Program-made: the position numbers and the translations under genes
The notes under the pieces: model-generated
The model's database searches: none
What the model was told of the DNA's origin: nothing
The model's input: only the letters and a program-made list of their open reading frames with translations
Part shown: piece after piece, positions 50,059-57,086 of the stretch
Layout: every line of letters starts with the position of its first letter
Position numbering within the stretch: the stretch's first letter is position 1
Assembly (NCBI GenBank): GCA_900466605.1
Contig: UBMU01000035.1
Coordinates: forward strand, 1-60,285
Length of the DNA: 60,285 bases
DNA from: Hyphomicrobiales bacterium
GTDB taxonomy: Bacteria; Pseudomonadota; Alphaproteobacteria; Rhizobiales; Rhizobiaceae
Reading direction: 5' to 3'

Positions 50059-50445
50059 ATGACCGACAACGCCAAGCCAAACGGCGCGCTGACCCTTCGC
50101 ACCGTAGCGATGCCCGCGGACGCCAATCCGGCTGGCGACATTTTCGGCGGCTGGGTCATGGCGCAAATGGACCTTGCCTCCGGCATCACCGCGTCCGAGC
50201 GCGCCAAGGGCCGCGTGGTCACCGCTGCCGTCAAGGAAATGGCCTTCGCCCTACCTGTGAAGATCGGCGATACGTTGTCGGTCTATACGACGATCGAACG
50301 CGTCGGCCGCACGTCGATCACGCTATCGGTCGAGGCTTGGGCAACCCGTGCCCGCTACAACAACATGGAAAAGGTGACGGCCGCGACCTTCATCATGGTC
50401 GCCCTTGACGAAAAGGGCCAGCCGACGCCCATTCCAGCGGAGTGA
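50059..50445 (+). CDS. Acyl-CoA thioesterase (YciA-like hotdog fold)
   Basis: Hotdog thioesterase of 128 residues. It has the family opening MPADANPAGDIFGGWVMAQMDLASGI with the catalytic Asp in NPAGDIFGG (near 23-31), the VTAAVKEMAFALPVKIGDTLSVY strand-helix core and an AATFIMVALDEKGQPTPIP end. YciA-type enzymes hydrolyse a broad range of acyl-CoAs. AAAGG lies eight to twelve bases before the ATG. It is three bases from the following membrane-protein gene. Confidence 0.92.
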   Translation: MTDNAKPNGALTLRTVAMPADANPAGDIFGGWVMAQMDLASGITASERAKGRVVTAAVKEMAFALPVKIGDTLSVYTTIERVGRTSITLSVEAWATRARYNNMEKVTAATFIMVALDEKGQPTPIPAE

Positions 50446-50448
50446 TGC

Positions 50449-51036
50449 ATGGAGACCGTCAGCTCACCTGAGGTCTTCCTCCACATCAAGGTCGTGATGG
50501 GGATGGTGATCTCGCTGAGTCTGGCACGGCTGCTGACGGGTATCGCCGGTATCATTCAGCATCCCGGAAAGGCCAAGCCTTACGCCGTTCATCTCGGCTG
50601 GGCGGCGTCGATGTTCCTGTTCATCATCCATATCTGGTGGTGGGAGTATCGGCTGCAGGCGGTGCCGGTGCTGCATTTCGGCATCTATCTGTTTCTGATC
50701 TCCTTCTGCTGCCTGTTCTTCATGCTCTGCGCGCTGCTGTTTCCCGCCTCGCTTGATGAGTACGGCGGCTACGAGGAGTATTTCTATTCGCGCAGGCGTT
50801 GGTTCTTTGGCACCCTCGCCCTCACCTACGCCGTTGACACCATAGACACCGCGATCAAGGGTGCCGACCATATTCAGTCCATCGGCTGGGAATACCCGGC
50901 ACGCAATATCGTCTATGTCGTCCTCTGCATCATCGCAGCATGGACCCCGAACCGCCGCTTCCACGCCGCCTTTGTCTGGCTCAATCTGATCTATCAGGTC
51001 AGCTTCATCTTCCGCATCTACGATGTCCTGGGATGA
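50449..51036 (+). CDS. Multi-span membrane protein of unknown function
   Basis: Protein of 195 residues with about six hydrophobic helices; conserved-looking features are SLSLARLLTGIAGIIQHP near 24-41, WAASMFLFIIHIWWWEYRL near 50-68 and an acidic DEYGGYEEYFYSRRRWFF loop near 103-120. I do not recognise a named family. It starts three bases after the thioesterase stop, so it is probably co-translated. Confidence 0.7.
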   Translation: METVSSPEVFLHIKVVMGMVISLSLARLLTGIAGIIQHPGKAKPYAVHLGWAASMFLFIIHIWWWEYRLQAVPVLHFGIYLFLISFCCLFFMLCALLFPASLDEYGGYEEYFYSRRRWFFGTLALTYAVDTIDTAIKGADHIQSIGWEYPARNIVYVVLCIIAAWTPNRRFHAAFVWLNLIYQVSFIFRIYDVLG

Positions 51037-51052
51037 CGATCCGCAACTTTTT

Positions 51053-51103
51053 GGTTGCTAATCCAGACCCAACATGCCATAAAAAGGCAACCAGGAGGTT
51101 GCC
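51053..51103 (+). promoter_or_regulatory. Leader with competing hairpins over a Shine-Dalgarno
   Basis: GGCAACC (51086-51092) pairs with GGTTGCC (51097-51103) around AGGA, with the Shine-Dalgarno AGGAGG (51093-51098) in the loop and first stem bases. An earlier GGTTGC (51053-51058) could instead pair with GCAACC (51087-51092) and free the site. The geometry allows a translational switch. Confidence 0.4.
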
Positions 51104-51106
51104 GAT

Positions 51107-51553
51107 ATGTCCGATCGCATCGAGAAGATCATCGAACTGAATGCGCCGGTCGAACGCGTCTGGAGGGCCATCACAGATCATCGCGAGTTCGGTGAATGGT
51201 TTCGCGTCCAGCTCGACGGCCCCTTTGTGCCAGGAGAAAGCTCTACCGGCCACATCACCTATCCCGGCTACGAGCACATCCGCTGGCAGGCGACTGTCAA
51301 GCGCATGGACGAGCCAGAATTGTTTTCCTTCACCTGGCATCCCTACGCTGTCGATCCCAACGTCGATTACTCCGGTGAGCCGCCGACCCTCGTTGAGTTC
51401 CGCCTTGAGCCGACGCCATCGGGCTCGCGCCTGACGGTCACGGAGACCGGTTTCGACAACGTCCCGCCACATCGCCGCGAGGAAGCCTTCCGCATGAACG
51501 ACGGCGGCTGGGCCGAACAGGTTAAGAACATAAAGGAATACGTCGATAGATAA
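51107..51553 (+). CDS. SRPBCC (AHSA1-like) domain protein
   Basis: Single-domain protein of 148 residues: IEKIIELNAPVERVWRAITDHREFGEWF, GPFVPGESSTGHI, LFSFTWHPYAVDP and LTVTETGFDNVP, then a C-terminal helix GGWAEQVKNIKEYV. AGGAGG is nine to fourteen bases before the ATG, within a small hairpin. It is followed after 28 bases by an ArsR gene, making a second SRPBCC-ArsR pair in the window. Confidence 0.88.
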   Translation: MSDRIEKIIELNAPVERVWRAITDHREFGEWFRVQLDGPFVPGESSTGHITYPGYEHIRWQATVKRMDEPELFSFTWHPYAVDPNVDYSGEPPTLVEFRLEPTPSGSRLTVTETGFDNVPPHRREEAFRMNDGGWAEQVKNIKEYVDR

Positions 51554-51581
51554 CGTCGAACTCTACCGCGAGAATGCGGCA

Positions 51582-51878
51582 ATGCTGTTTGCTGCGCTGG
51601 GAGACCCGACGCGCCTGTCACTGCTGACAACCCTCAGCGACGGGCGCGAACGCTCGATTGCGGGACTTTCAGTCGGCACCGACCTGACCCGGCAGGCGGT
51701 GACCAAGCACCTGCACGTACTGCAACAGGCAGGCCTCGTCCGCTCCGCCAAGGTGGGGCGGGAGAGCCATTACGCTTTCCAACCCGATCGGATCGACGAG
51801 ATGCGCGCCTATCTTGACGGCGTTTCCCGGCAATGGGACGACGCGCTCGAACGCCTGCGCGCCTTTGTGGAGCGCTAG
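51582..51878 (+). CDS. ArsR-family winged-helix transcriptional regulator
   Basis: Regulator of 98 residues with LFAALGDPTRLSLLTTLSDG, the recognition helix segment SVGTDLTRQAVTKHLHVLQQAGLVRSAKVGRESHYAF near 30-66 and no metal-binding cysteines. Homologues usually have about nine more N-terminal residues; the upstream in-frame sequence reads plausibly but lacks a standard start codon, so 51582 is used. It likely controls the SRPBCC gene before it. Confidence 0.85.
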   Translation: MLFAALGDPTRLSLLTTLSDGRERSIAGLSVGTDLTRQAVTKHLHVLQQAGLVRSAKVGRESHYAFQPDRIDEMRAYLDGVSRQWDDALERLRAFVER

Positions 51879-51901
51879 GCGCGTCAGCCAGGCAACCAGG
51901 C

Positions 51902-52255
51902 CTAACCGCGGAAAATGAACGATGCGCCAATCGCGATCAGGGCAAAGCCGATGGCATGGTTCCAGGTCAGGCTCTCGCCGAGCCAGAACACTGAAAAGCC
52001 CGAAAAGACGAGCAGCGTGATCACTTCCTGCATCGTCTTTAGCTGTGCCGTCGAGTAGACCTCCGAACCCATGCGGTTGGCCGGCACGGCCAGGCAGTAT
52101 TCGAAGAAAGCGATCGCCCAGCTGACGACGATCGCGATAAAGAGTGCCGTACCTTTGTGCTTGAGATGCCCGTACCAGGCAAAGGTCATGAAGATGTTGG
52201 AAGCGAAAAGCATGACGACCGGCCAAACGGCGGCTGGGCTGAAAGCAAAAGGCAT
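51902..52255 (-). CDS. DMT-like DUF486 membrane protein
   Basis: Four-helix membrane protein of 117 residues of the DUF486 family: WPVVMLFASNIFMTFAWYGHLKH, WAIAFFEYCLAVPANRMGSEVYSTAQLKTMQEVITL and WNHAIGFALIAIGASFIF. The ATG at 52255 gives the family N-terminus; the frame to 52342 is rejected. Related in fold to small multidrug-type DMT proteins; function unknown. Confidence 0.87.
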   Translation of the reverse strand: MPFAFSPAAVWPVVMLFASNIFMTFAWYGHLKHKGTALFIAIVVSWAIAFFEYCLAVPANRMGSEVYSTAQLKTMQEVITLLVFSGFSVFWLGESLTWNHAIGFALIAIGASFIFRG

Positions 52256-52557
52256 GTGTGATTCCCGAAGTTGAAACTGGCGGGAGCATGTATCGCCAAA
52301 ACTCCACTCTGCAAGGGTCAGCGTTAGCCCCGCTACTCTCATTCGCCACAGACGGAGGAGAGCGATTCATATGCGGCACCCCGTAAATACAATCACTGAT
52401 TGATGTTGATTTGTTCAAAATCGGCGAAAGCTGTGCGCTACTGCGAGAAGGCATCCGTAAACGCAGTTCGATACGTCGCACCCGGGAGTTGACGACCCAT
52501 TGCCGCGTGCCGCCGGTCCGGATGACCTCATCCAACATCAAGCGGAGGGGATACGCC

Positions 52558-53793
52558 ATGGACACAATCACAGATATCGCCAAAGCCAGTTTGCCTGGAG
52601 TGCTTTCCGCGCTCGCACAGGCAAAAATGAAGATCGGCACGATCGCCAATGGCGATGGGGGATATACGGTTACCTACGAGCCCTCGCCGTCATCGTTCGA
52701 CGGGATCAGCCTCAGCCAGACTCTGCCGAGCACGCCGCCCGTCGCCAACATGGACAGCCCTGCCCAGCCAGCGGATGGCGAACCGGGGCCGTTCGTGCAT
52801 GCACGCGCGATCGCGCCGAAGACGATTCTTTATACCGACGCGGATGGGCGCGACGAGATCCGCGAAGGCGGTTCCCGCTCCTGGCGCAATTGCAATGCCG
52901 GCAATATCCGCAAGGGTGACTTCTCGATCAATTGCGGCGCGATCGGCGACGACGGCAGCTTCGCGATCTTTCCCAGCGAGGACGCAGGAAAGGCGGCGAT
53001 CATCCCCTTGCTGCGCACGGCAACCTATATCAAACTCACGCTCAAGCAGGCGATTTTCCGCTACGCACCGCCAAGCGAGAACAATTCCGAAGCCTACGCG
53101 AAGTTCATTCACGAGAAAACAGGCATTGCCCTGAACACCCTTCTGTCCGACCTGAAAATGGACGACTTCCGCAAGATCGCGAAGTTCATTCAGATCGTCG
53201 AGGGCTGGAAGCCGGGCATCGTGAGGTCCAACGCGCCGCCTGCGCCGTTGATGAGCGCAGCAATCGGCGTGGCGTCCTCTGCAGCATCGGCCACGCAAGA
53301 CTGGATGATTGTCGCTCGTCGCGAGGCAGCCCTTCCCCTGCACGAGCGCAGCCAGTGGCCGGATCCTGGCGAAAATCCGCGGATCCTCAACTATTTCAAG
53401 GTCTGCGCACCTTGGTTCGAGGTCGCCGGCGGCGACGAGGTCGATTGGTGCGCCGCCTTCGTCAATTACTGCCTCGTCACCAGCGGCCACATGGGCACCG
53501 GCCATCCCGGCGCGCGCTCCTTCTTCTGGAACAAGAAGAACCAGTTCCACGTGTTGAAAGAGCCGAGAGCCGGCGCGATCGCAGTCCGCCGCTATGCGCC
53601 CTTCACCGATCCGAGTTGGGCAACCGGCAACGGCCACGTCGGCTTCGTGGTATCTTGGACCAGCACGACGGTAACGCTGCTCGGCGGCAATCAGAGCAAC
53701 ACGATCTGCGAAAAGACGTTTCCTTTGATCGAAAAGAACGGAAACATAAAAGAATCGGAATTCGTTCGATTCCTGATGCCCGTAATTGTCTAA
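52558..53793 (+). CDS. Two-domain putative peptidoglycan hydrolase (lysozyme-like plus TIGR02594 CHAP)
   Basis: Protein of 411 residues without a signal peptide. Residues about 115-225 resemble phage structural-lysin domains (RNCNAGNIRKG, DDGSFAIFPSEDAGKAAIIPLLRT, AIFRYAPPSENNSEAYAKFI). Residues about 255-408 match the TIGR02594/CHAP amidase family with catalytic C298 in DWCAAFVNYC, H360 in GNGHVGFVVSW and LLGGNQSN. GGAGGGG precedes the ATG; the longer frame to 52411 is not needed. It may be a domesticated lysin or a cell-wall-targeting effector; no secretion or immunity genes are adjacent. Confidence 0.8.
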   Translation: MDTITDIAKASLPGVLSALAQAKMKIGTIANGDGGYTVTYEPSPSSFDGISLSQTLPSTPPVANMDSPAQPADGEPGPFVHARAIAPKTILYTDADGRDEIREGGSRSWRNCNAGNIRKGDFSINCGAIGDDGSFAIFPSEDAGKAAIIPLLRTATYIKLTLKQAIFRYAPPSENNSEAYAKFIHEKTGIALNTLLSDLKMDDFRKIAKFIQIVEGWKPGIVRSNAPPAPLMSAAIGVASSAASATQDWMIVARREAALPLHERSQWPDPGENPRILNYFKVCAPWFEVAGGDEVDWCAAFVNYCLVTSGHMGTGHPGARSFFWNKKNQFHVLKEPRAGAIAVRRYAPFTDPSWATGNGHVGFVVSWTSTTVTLLGGNQSNTICEKTFPLIEKNGNIKESEFVRFLMPVIV

Positions 53794-53807
53794 CATACAT
53801 CAACTGA

Positions 53808-53836
53808 AAAATGCGGGCGCGGTTGCACGCGCCCGC
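53808..53836 (-). terminator. Rho-independent terminator of the MFS gene
   Basis: GCGGGCGCG (53813-53821) pairs perfectly with CGCGCCCGC (53828-53836) around GTTGCA, followed on the minus strand by ATTTTTC. It lies about 22 bases beyond the MFS transporter stop and between convergent genes. Confidence 0.85.
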
Positions 53837-53857
53837 CTGCAGCGGTTCGTTGGCCAA

Positions 53858-55105
53858 TCATGCCCGCGCGCCGTGTGCCTCCTCAGCCCCCTCCGTGCCG
53901 AACCGCACGTCCTTTTTCTCGAAGCCGAAGCCGGCAAGCAGCGCGACGACGATCGCGACGATTGCTGCGACCATCATCAGCGCGTAGGCGTAATCGCCAT
54001 CCCAATGGGCAGCGAGTCCCGCCTGCAGCGTCGCATTGCCGGAAGCGAGCAGATTCCCGAGCTGGTACGCGAAGCCCGGGAAGGTTCCGCGCACCTCGTC
54101 TGGTGACAGCTCGTTGAGATGCACCGGCACGATGCCCCAGGCACCCTGCACGAAAAACTGCATCAGGAAAGCGCCGATCGCGAGCAGCACAGGCCCCGGA
54201 GCATAGGCCCAGAGCGGCGCTACCGGCACGGCGATCAGCGAGGCGATGACGATCGCCTTCTTGCGCCCGATCCGCTGCGACAGCGCGCCGAAGAACAGGC
54301 CACCGCAGATCGCGCCGATGTTGTAGACGATGGCGATCGCGCCCGTCGTGTAGCTGTCGTAGTTGCGTTGCGTTTCCAGGAAGGTCGGATAGATATCCTG
54401 GGTGCCGTGGCTAAGGAAGTTGAACGCCGTCATCAATAGCACCGACCAGACGAACAGCGGCACATTTTCACGCAGCACCGTGAGGAAGGGCCGCCGCCCT
54501 CGTTCCTGCCGCTTGAGGAAAGCCGGGCTCTCCTCAACGCTACGCCTGATGTAAAGCACCAGCAACGCTGGCAGGGCTCCGACGAAGAACATCCCGCGCC
54601 AACCGATGACGGGGAAGAGCAGGAAGAATACGATCGAAGCGAGCAGATAGCCGGAGGGATAGCCGGCCTGCAGGATGCCGGAGACGATGCCGCGACTTTC
54701 CTCCGGCACGGTCTCCATGACAAGCGAAGCGCCGACGCCCCATTCGCCGCCCATGGCAATACCGTAGAGCGCCCGGAGCACGATGAACACGGTAAGCCCG
54801 GTGGAGAATCCGGTCAGGAATTCGAATACCGAGTAGAGAGCCACGTTGACCATCAATGTGATCCGGCGGCCGTATTTTTCCGACGCCAGCCCGAACAGCA
54901 GCGCACCCAGCGGCCGCATGGCGAGGGTCAGGAAAATGGCCGCCGATACTGCCGGAACATCGGTATGAAACTCCGCAGCAATATATTTGAGAACGAAGAC
55001 CAGAATGAAGAAATCGAAGGCGTCGAGCATCCAGCCGAGATAGCTGGCAATAACGGTGTTGCGCTGCTGCGGGGTAAGCGCGCGCAGGCTCTGCAATGCG
55101 GACAT
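53858..55105 (-). CDS. MFS transporter (SHS/sialate-lactate type)
   Basis: Twelve-helix carrier of 415 residues. It starts LRALTPQQRNTVIASYLGWMLDAFDFFILVFVLKYIA, has the A-like loop GLASEKYGRRIT near 70-85, GGEWGVGASLVMETVPEESRG near 120-140 and GALSQRIGRKKAIV in the second half. The DAFDFF start resembles the SHS family that moves lactate, pyruvate or sialic acid. GGAGG precedes the ATG at 55105; the longer frame to 55417 overlaps the next gene. A terminator follows. Confidence 0.88.
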   Translation of the reverse strand: MSALQSLRALTPQQRNTVIASYLGWMLDAFDFFILVFVLKYIAAEFHTDVPAVSAAIFLTLAMRPLGALLFGLASEKYGRRITLMVNVALYSVFEFLTGFSTGLTVFIVLRALYGIAMGGEWGVGASLVMETVPEESRGIVSGILQAGYPSGYLLASIVFFLLFPVIGWRGMFFVGALPALLVLYIRRSVEESPAFLKRQERGRRPFLTVLRENVPLFVWSVLLMTAFNFLSHGTQDIYPTFLETQRNYDSYTTGAIAIVYNIGAICGGLFFGALSQRIGRKKAIVIASLIAVPVAPLWAYAPGPVLLAIGAFLMQFFVQGAWGIVPVHLNELSPDEVRGTFPGFAYQLGNLLASGNATLQAGLAAHWDGDYAYALMMVAAIVAIVVALLAGFGFEKKDVRFGTEGAEEAHGARA

Positions 55106-55266
55106 GATCTTCCTCCGTCCGAAAGCGGCGGCGAGGCGGGCAATGTCCGGATGCCGTCGAAGAGAGGGATCGCCCGGGGATGGGCGAGGTCGAAGCTGTG
55201 ACAGGCAGCGTCGTTTAACGTCAGCATTGCTGCCCTGGTTCCCGCCTGCGACAGTTTGACCGTCGC

Positions 55267-55593
55267 TCAGACTTCGCCGGCAAGCTTTTCGCGAATATGA
55301 TCCGGCCCACCGCTCATGCGCCGGGCAAAAGGCCGGTCGGGATCCACGACACGCCAGAAAGGCTCGCTGCCCTCCTCGCTGATATGCACCAGATGCCGCT
55401 GCACCGTCACCGGGCAACAGGCATCCGCGCCGTATTTCACTGCCAGCGCACGCCGGATCTCCGCCAGATCCGACAGTTGGCCCGCTGGCGCTCCTCGCAA
55501 CGCATCGACGACCATGCTTTCGCTCGGGATCAGCATGCGCTGCACCTTTGCCCTGCCCTTGCGCCGCATCTTGATGACGGGAACATCGTCCAT
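55267..55593 (-). CDS. Hypothetical protein, possibly MGMT-like DNA-binding fold
   Basis: Protein of 108 residues. The pattern MLIPSESMVVDALRGAPAGQLSDLAEIRRALAVKYGADACCPVTVQRHL followed by FWRVVDPDRPFARRMSGGPDHIREKL resembles a group I recall being annotated as MGMT-like (winged-helix) proteins with a conserved Cys-Pro pair, but no alkyltransferase PCHR motif is present. GGAGG precedes the ATG at 55593. It lies 28 bases from the DHFR-like gene in the same direction. Confidence 0.6.
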   Translation of the reverse strand: MDDVPVIKMRRKGRAKVQRMLIPSESMVVDALRGAPAGQLSDLAEIRRALAVKYGADACCPVTVQRHLVHISEEGSEPFWRVVDPDRPFARRMSGGPDHIREKLAGEV

Positions 55594-55621
55594 GGCATCC
55601 TCCGCAAATCGAGATCCGCGC

Positions 55622-56281
55622 TCAGGTGAGGTTCCTGCGTCGCTCAAGCTCGGCGGCGGTCGGCTGCTCGAACTCGAACGAGCCGGTGGTGATGTCGCCG
55701 TCGCGAACATACTTGTTCACGGTAACGCCGGTGCCGGAAGCCCGCGAACTGACAAGCTTCAGTTTGCCTGGAAAGGCGCCCTCGCCGAACAGTTTCTTGC
55801 CCTTTCCCAGCACGACGGGAAAGAACGAGATATAGAGCTCATCGACCAGGTCATTCCGGAACAGTGTCTGCAGAAAGTCTGTCGATCCCTGCGTCAGAAG
55901 GTCAGGACCATCGCTCGCCTTCAACGCCTTGAGCGCGCCGACAGTATCGCTGCCAAGCACCTGACTGTTCTGCCAGCTCGGCTTGAACTGCGGATTGCGC
56001 GTCGCGACGTATTTGGTGATCCGGTCAAACAGCGGGCCGATCGGATCGTCGGCAGCCACGTAGGGCCAGTGCGCGGCGAAGATGTCATAGGTCTTGCGGC
56101 CGAGCAGCAGATCGAATGGATTGGCGAACATTTCCCCAACCGACTCTCCCATCGCCTCGTCGAAATAGGGCGCGGCCCAGCCCCCATAACGGAAACCGCC
56201 GATCGGATCCTCATCAGGACCGCCCGGCGCCTGCATGACGCCGTCGAGGCTGACGAATGCACCTGTGATGATCTTCCTCAT
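55622..56281 (-). CDS. Dihydrofolate reductase-family (RibD C-terminal) protein
   Basis: Protein of 219 residues of the RibD_C/DHFR-like fold: ITGAFVSLDGVMQAPGGPDED at the N-terminus, FDLLLGRKTYDIFAAHWP near 57-73, and LTQGSTDFLQTLFRNDLVDELYISFFPVVLGKGKKLF in the C-terminal half. These proteins are NADPH-dependent reductases by fold, and real substrates are usually unknown. It precedes the 108-residue protein gene. Confidence 0.88.
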   Translation of the reverse strand: MRKIITGAFVSLDGVMQAPGGPDEDPIGGFRYGGWAAPYFDEAMGESVGEMFANPFDLLLGRKTYDIFAAHWPYVAADDPIGPLFDRITKYVATRNPQFKPSWQNSQVLGSDTVGALKALKASDGPDLLTQGSTDFLQTLFRNDLVDELYISFFPVVLGKGKKLFGEGAFPGKLKLVSSRASGTGVTVNKYVRDGDITTGSFEFEQPTAAELERRRNLT

Positions 56282-56384
56282 CCCTGTTCTCCTTCATGAT
56301 CCCTTGGGCTGTTGACGGCAATTTTCGCCGGTCCGGGTTAGCGACCCAATCGTGCTTGGCCTCTGACGCGCTCGCTGACGTCAG

Positions 56385-56843
56385 TCACTCTTGCCATTTG
56401 CCTCCAGGCCTGAGCTCTTCGGCGAGTCCGATGAGAATCCCTTCAGGCCCACGGATATAGCAGAGCCGATAAGCGTCCTTGTACTGGACGACTTCGCCGA
56501 CGAGACGCGCGCCGCGCGTGCGGAGCCTTTCAAGTGTCTCATCGACGTCATCGACGGCGAACATGACACGGAGATAGCCGAGGGCGTTGACTTCGGCGTT
56601 CCGGTGATCCGCGACGACGTCAGGCCTGAGGAACCGGGAAAGCTCGAGCCGGCTGTGGCCATCAGGCGTGCGCATCATAGCGATCTCGACACACTGATCG
56701 CCCAGTCCGGTGACGCGTCCGGCCCATTCTCCCTCGATCATCGCCCGCCCCTCCAGGTCGAGGCCGAGTTCTCGAAAGAAATCGATCGCCGCTCCAAGGT
56801 CTTCGAAGACGATCCCTACATTGTCCATCCGCTTGAGCGCCAT
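56385..56843 (-). CDS. VOC (glyoxalase/bleomycin resistance-like) family protein
   Basis: Single-chain VOC protein of 152 residues with two beta-alpha-beta-beta-beta modules: MDNVGIVFEDLGAAIDFFRELGLDL (first), then LGYLRVMFAVDDVDETLERLRTRGARLVG (second) and a C-terminal YIRGPEGILIGLAEEL. Metal-ligand positions fit a His/Glu set only partly. GGAGG precedes the ATG at 56843, which is preferred over 56918. Substrate unknown. Confidence 0.87.
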   Translation of the reverse strand: MALKRMDNVGIVFEDLGAAIDFFRELGLDLEGRAMIEGEWAGRVTGLGDQCVEIAMMRTPDGHSRLELSRFLRPDVVADHRNAEVNALGYLRVMFAVDDVDETLERLRTRGARLVGEVVQYKDAYRLCYIRGPEGILIGLAEELRPGGKWQE

Positions 56844-57086
56844 GCTCCCACCTCCAAATATTGTTCCATCGACAAGATGTCGCCCAAAGAACGGACGCTT
56901 GAGGAAGCGCCGCCTCAAACCGCCACCCGGTCCTCAGGCACCAAGGACGTTCGCCCGCCTCCTGCGCCGACAATCGCATCCGACAAAATCCGCCGCCACT
57001 GTTTGCCAAATCCGAACGATTCTTTTGTTTCCCTTTTGTACTCTTTACCCCTTCACTTTCGCGGTGACTCTCGCCATATTCCGGCC

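Noticed and set aside
52690..53796. Long antisense frame over the two-domain lysin
   Set aside because: The plus-strand protein has clear catalytic motifs and a ribosome site; the antisense frame has neither.
56940..57086. LexA box upstream of uvrB
   Set aside because: I looked for GTTC-N7-GTTC or its complement and found only partial matches.
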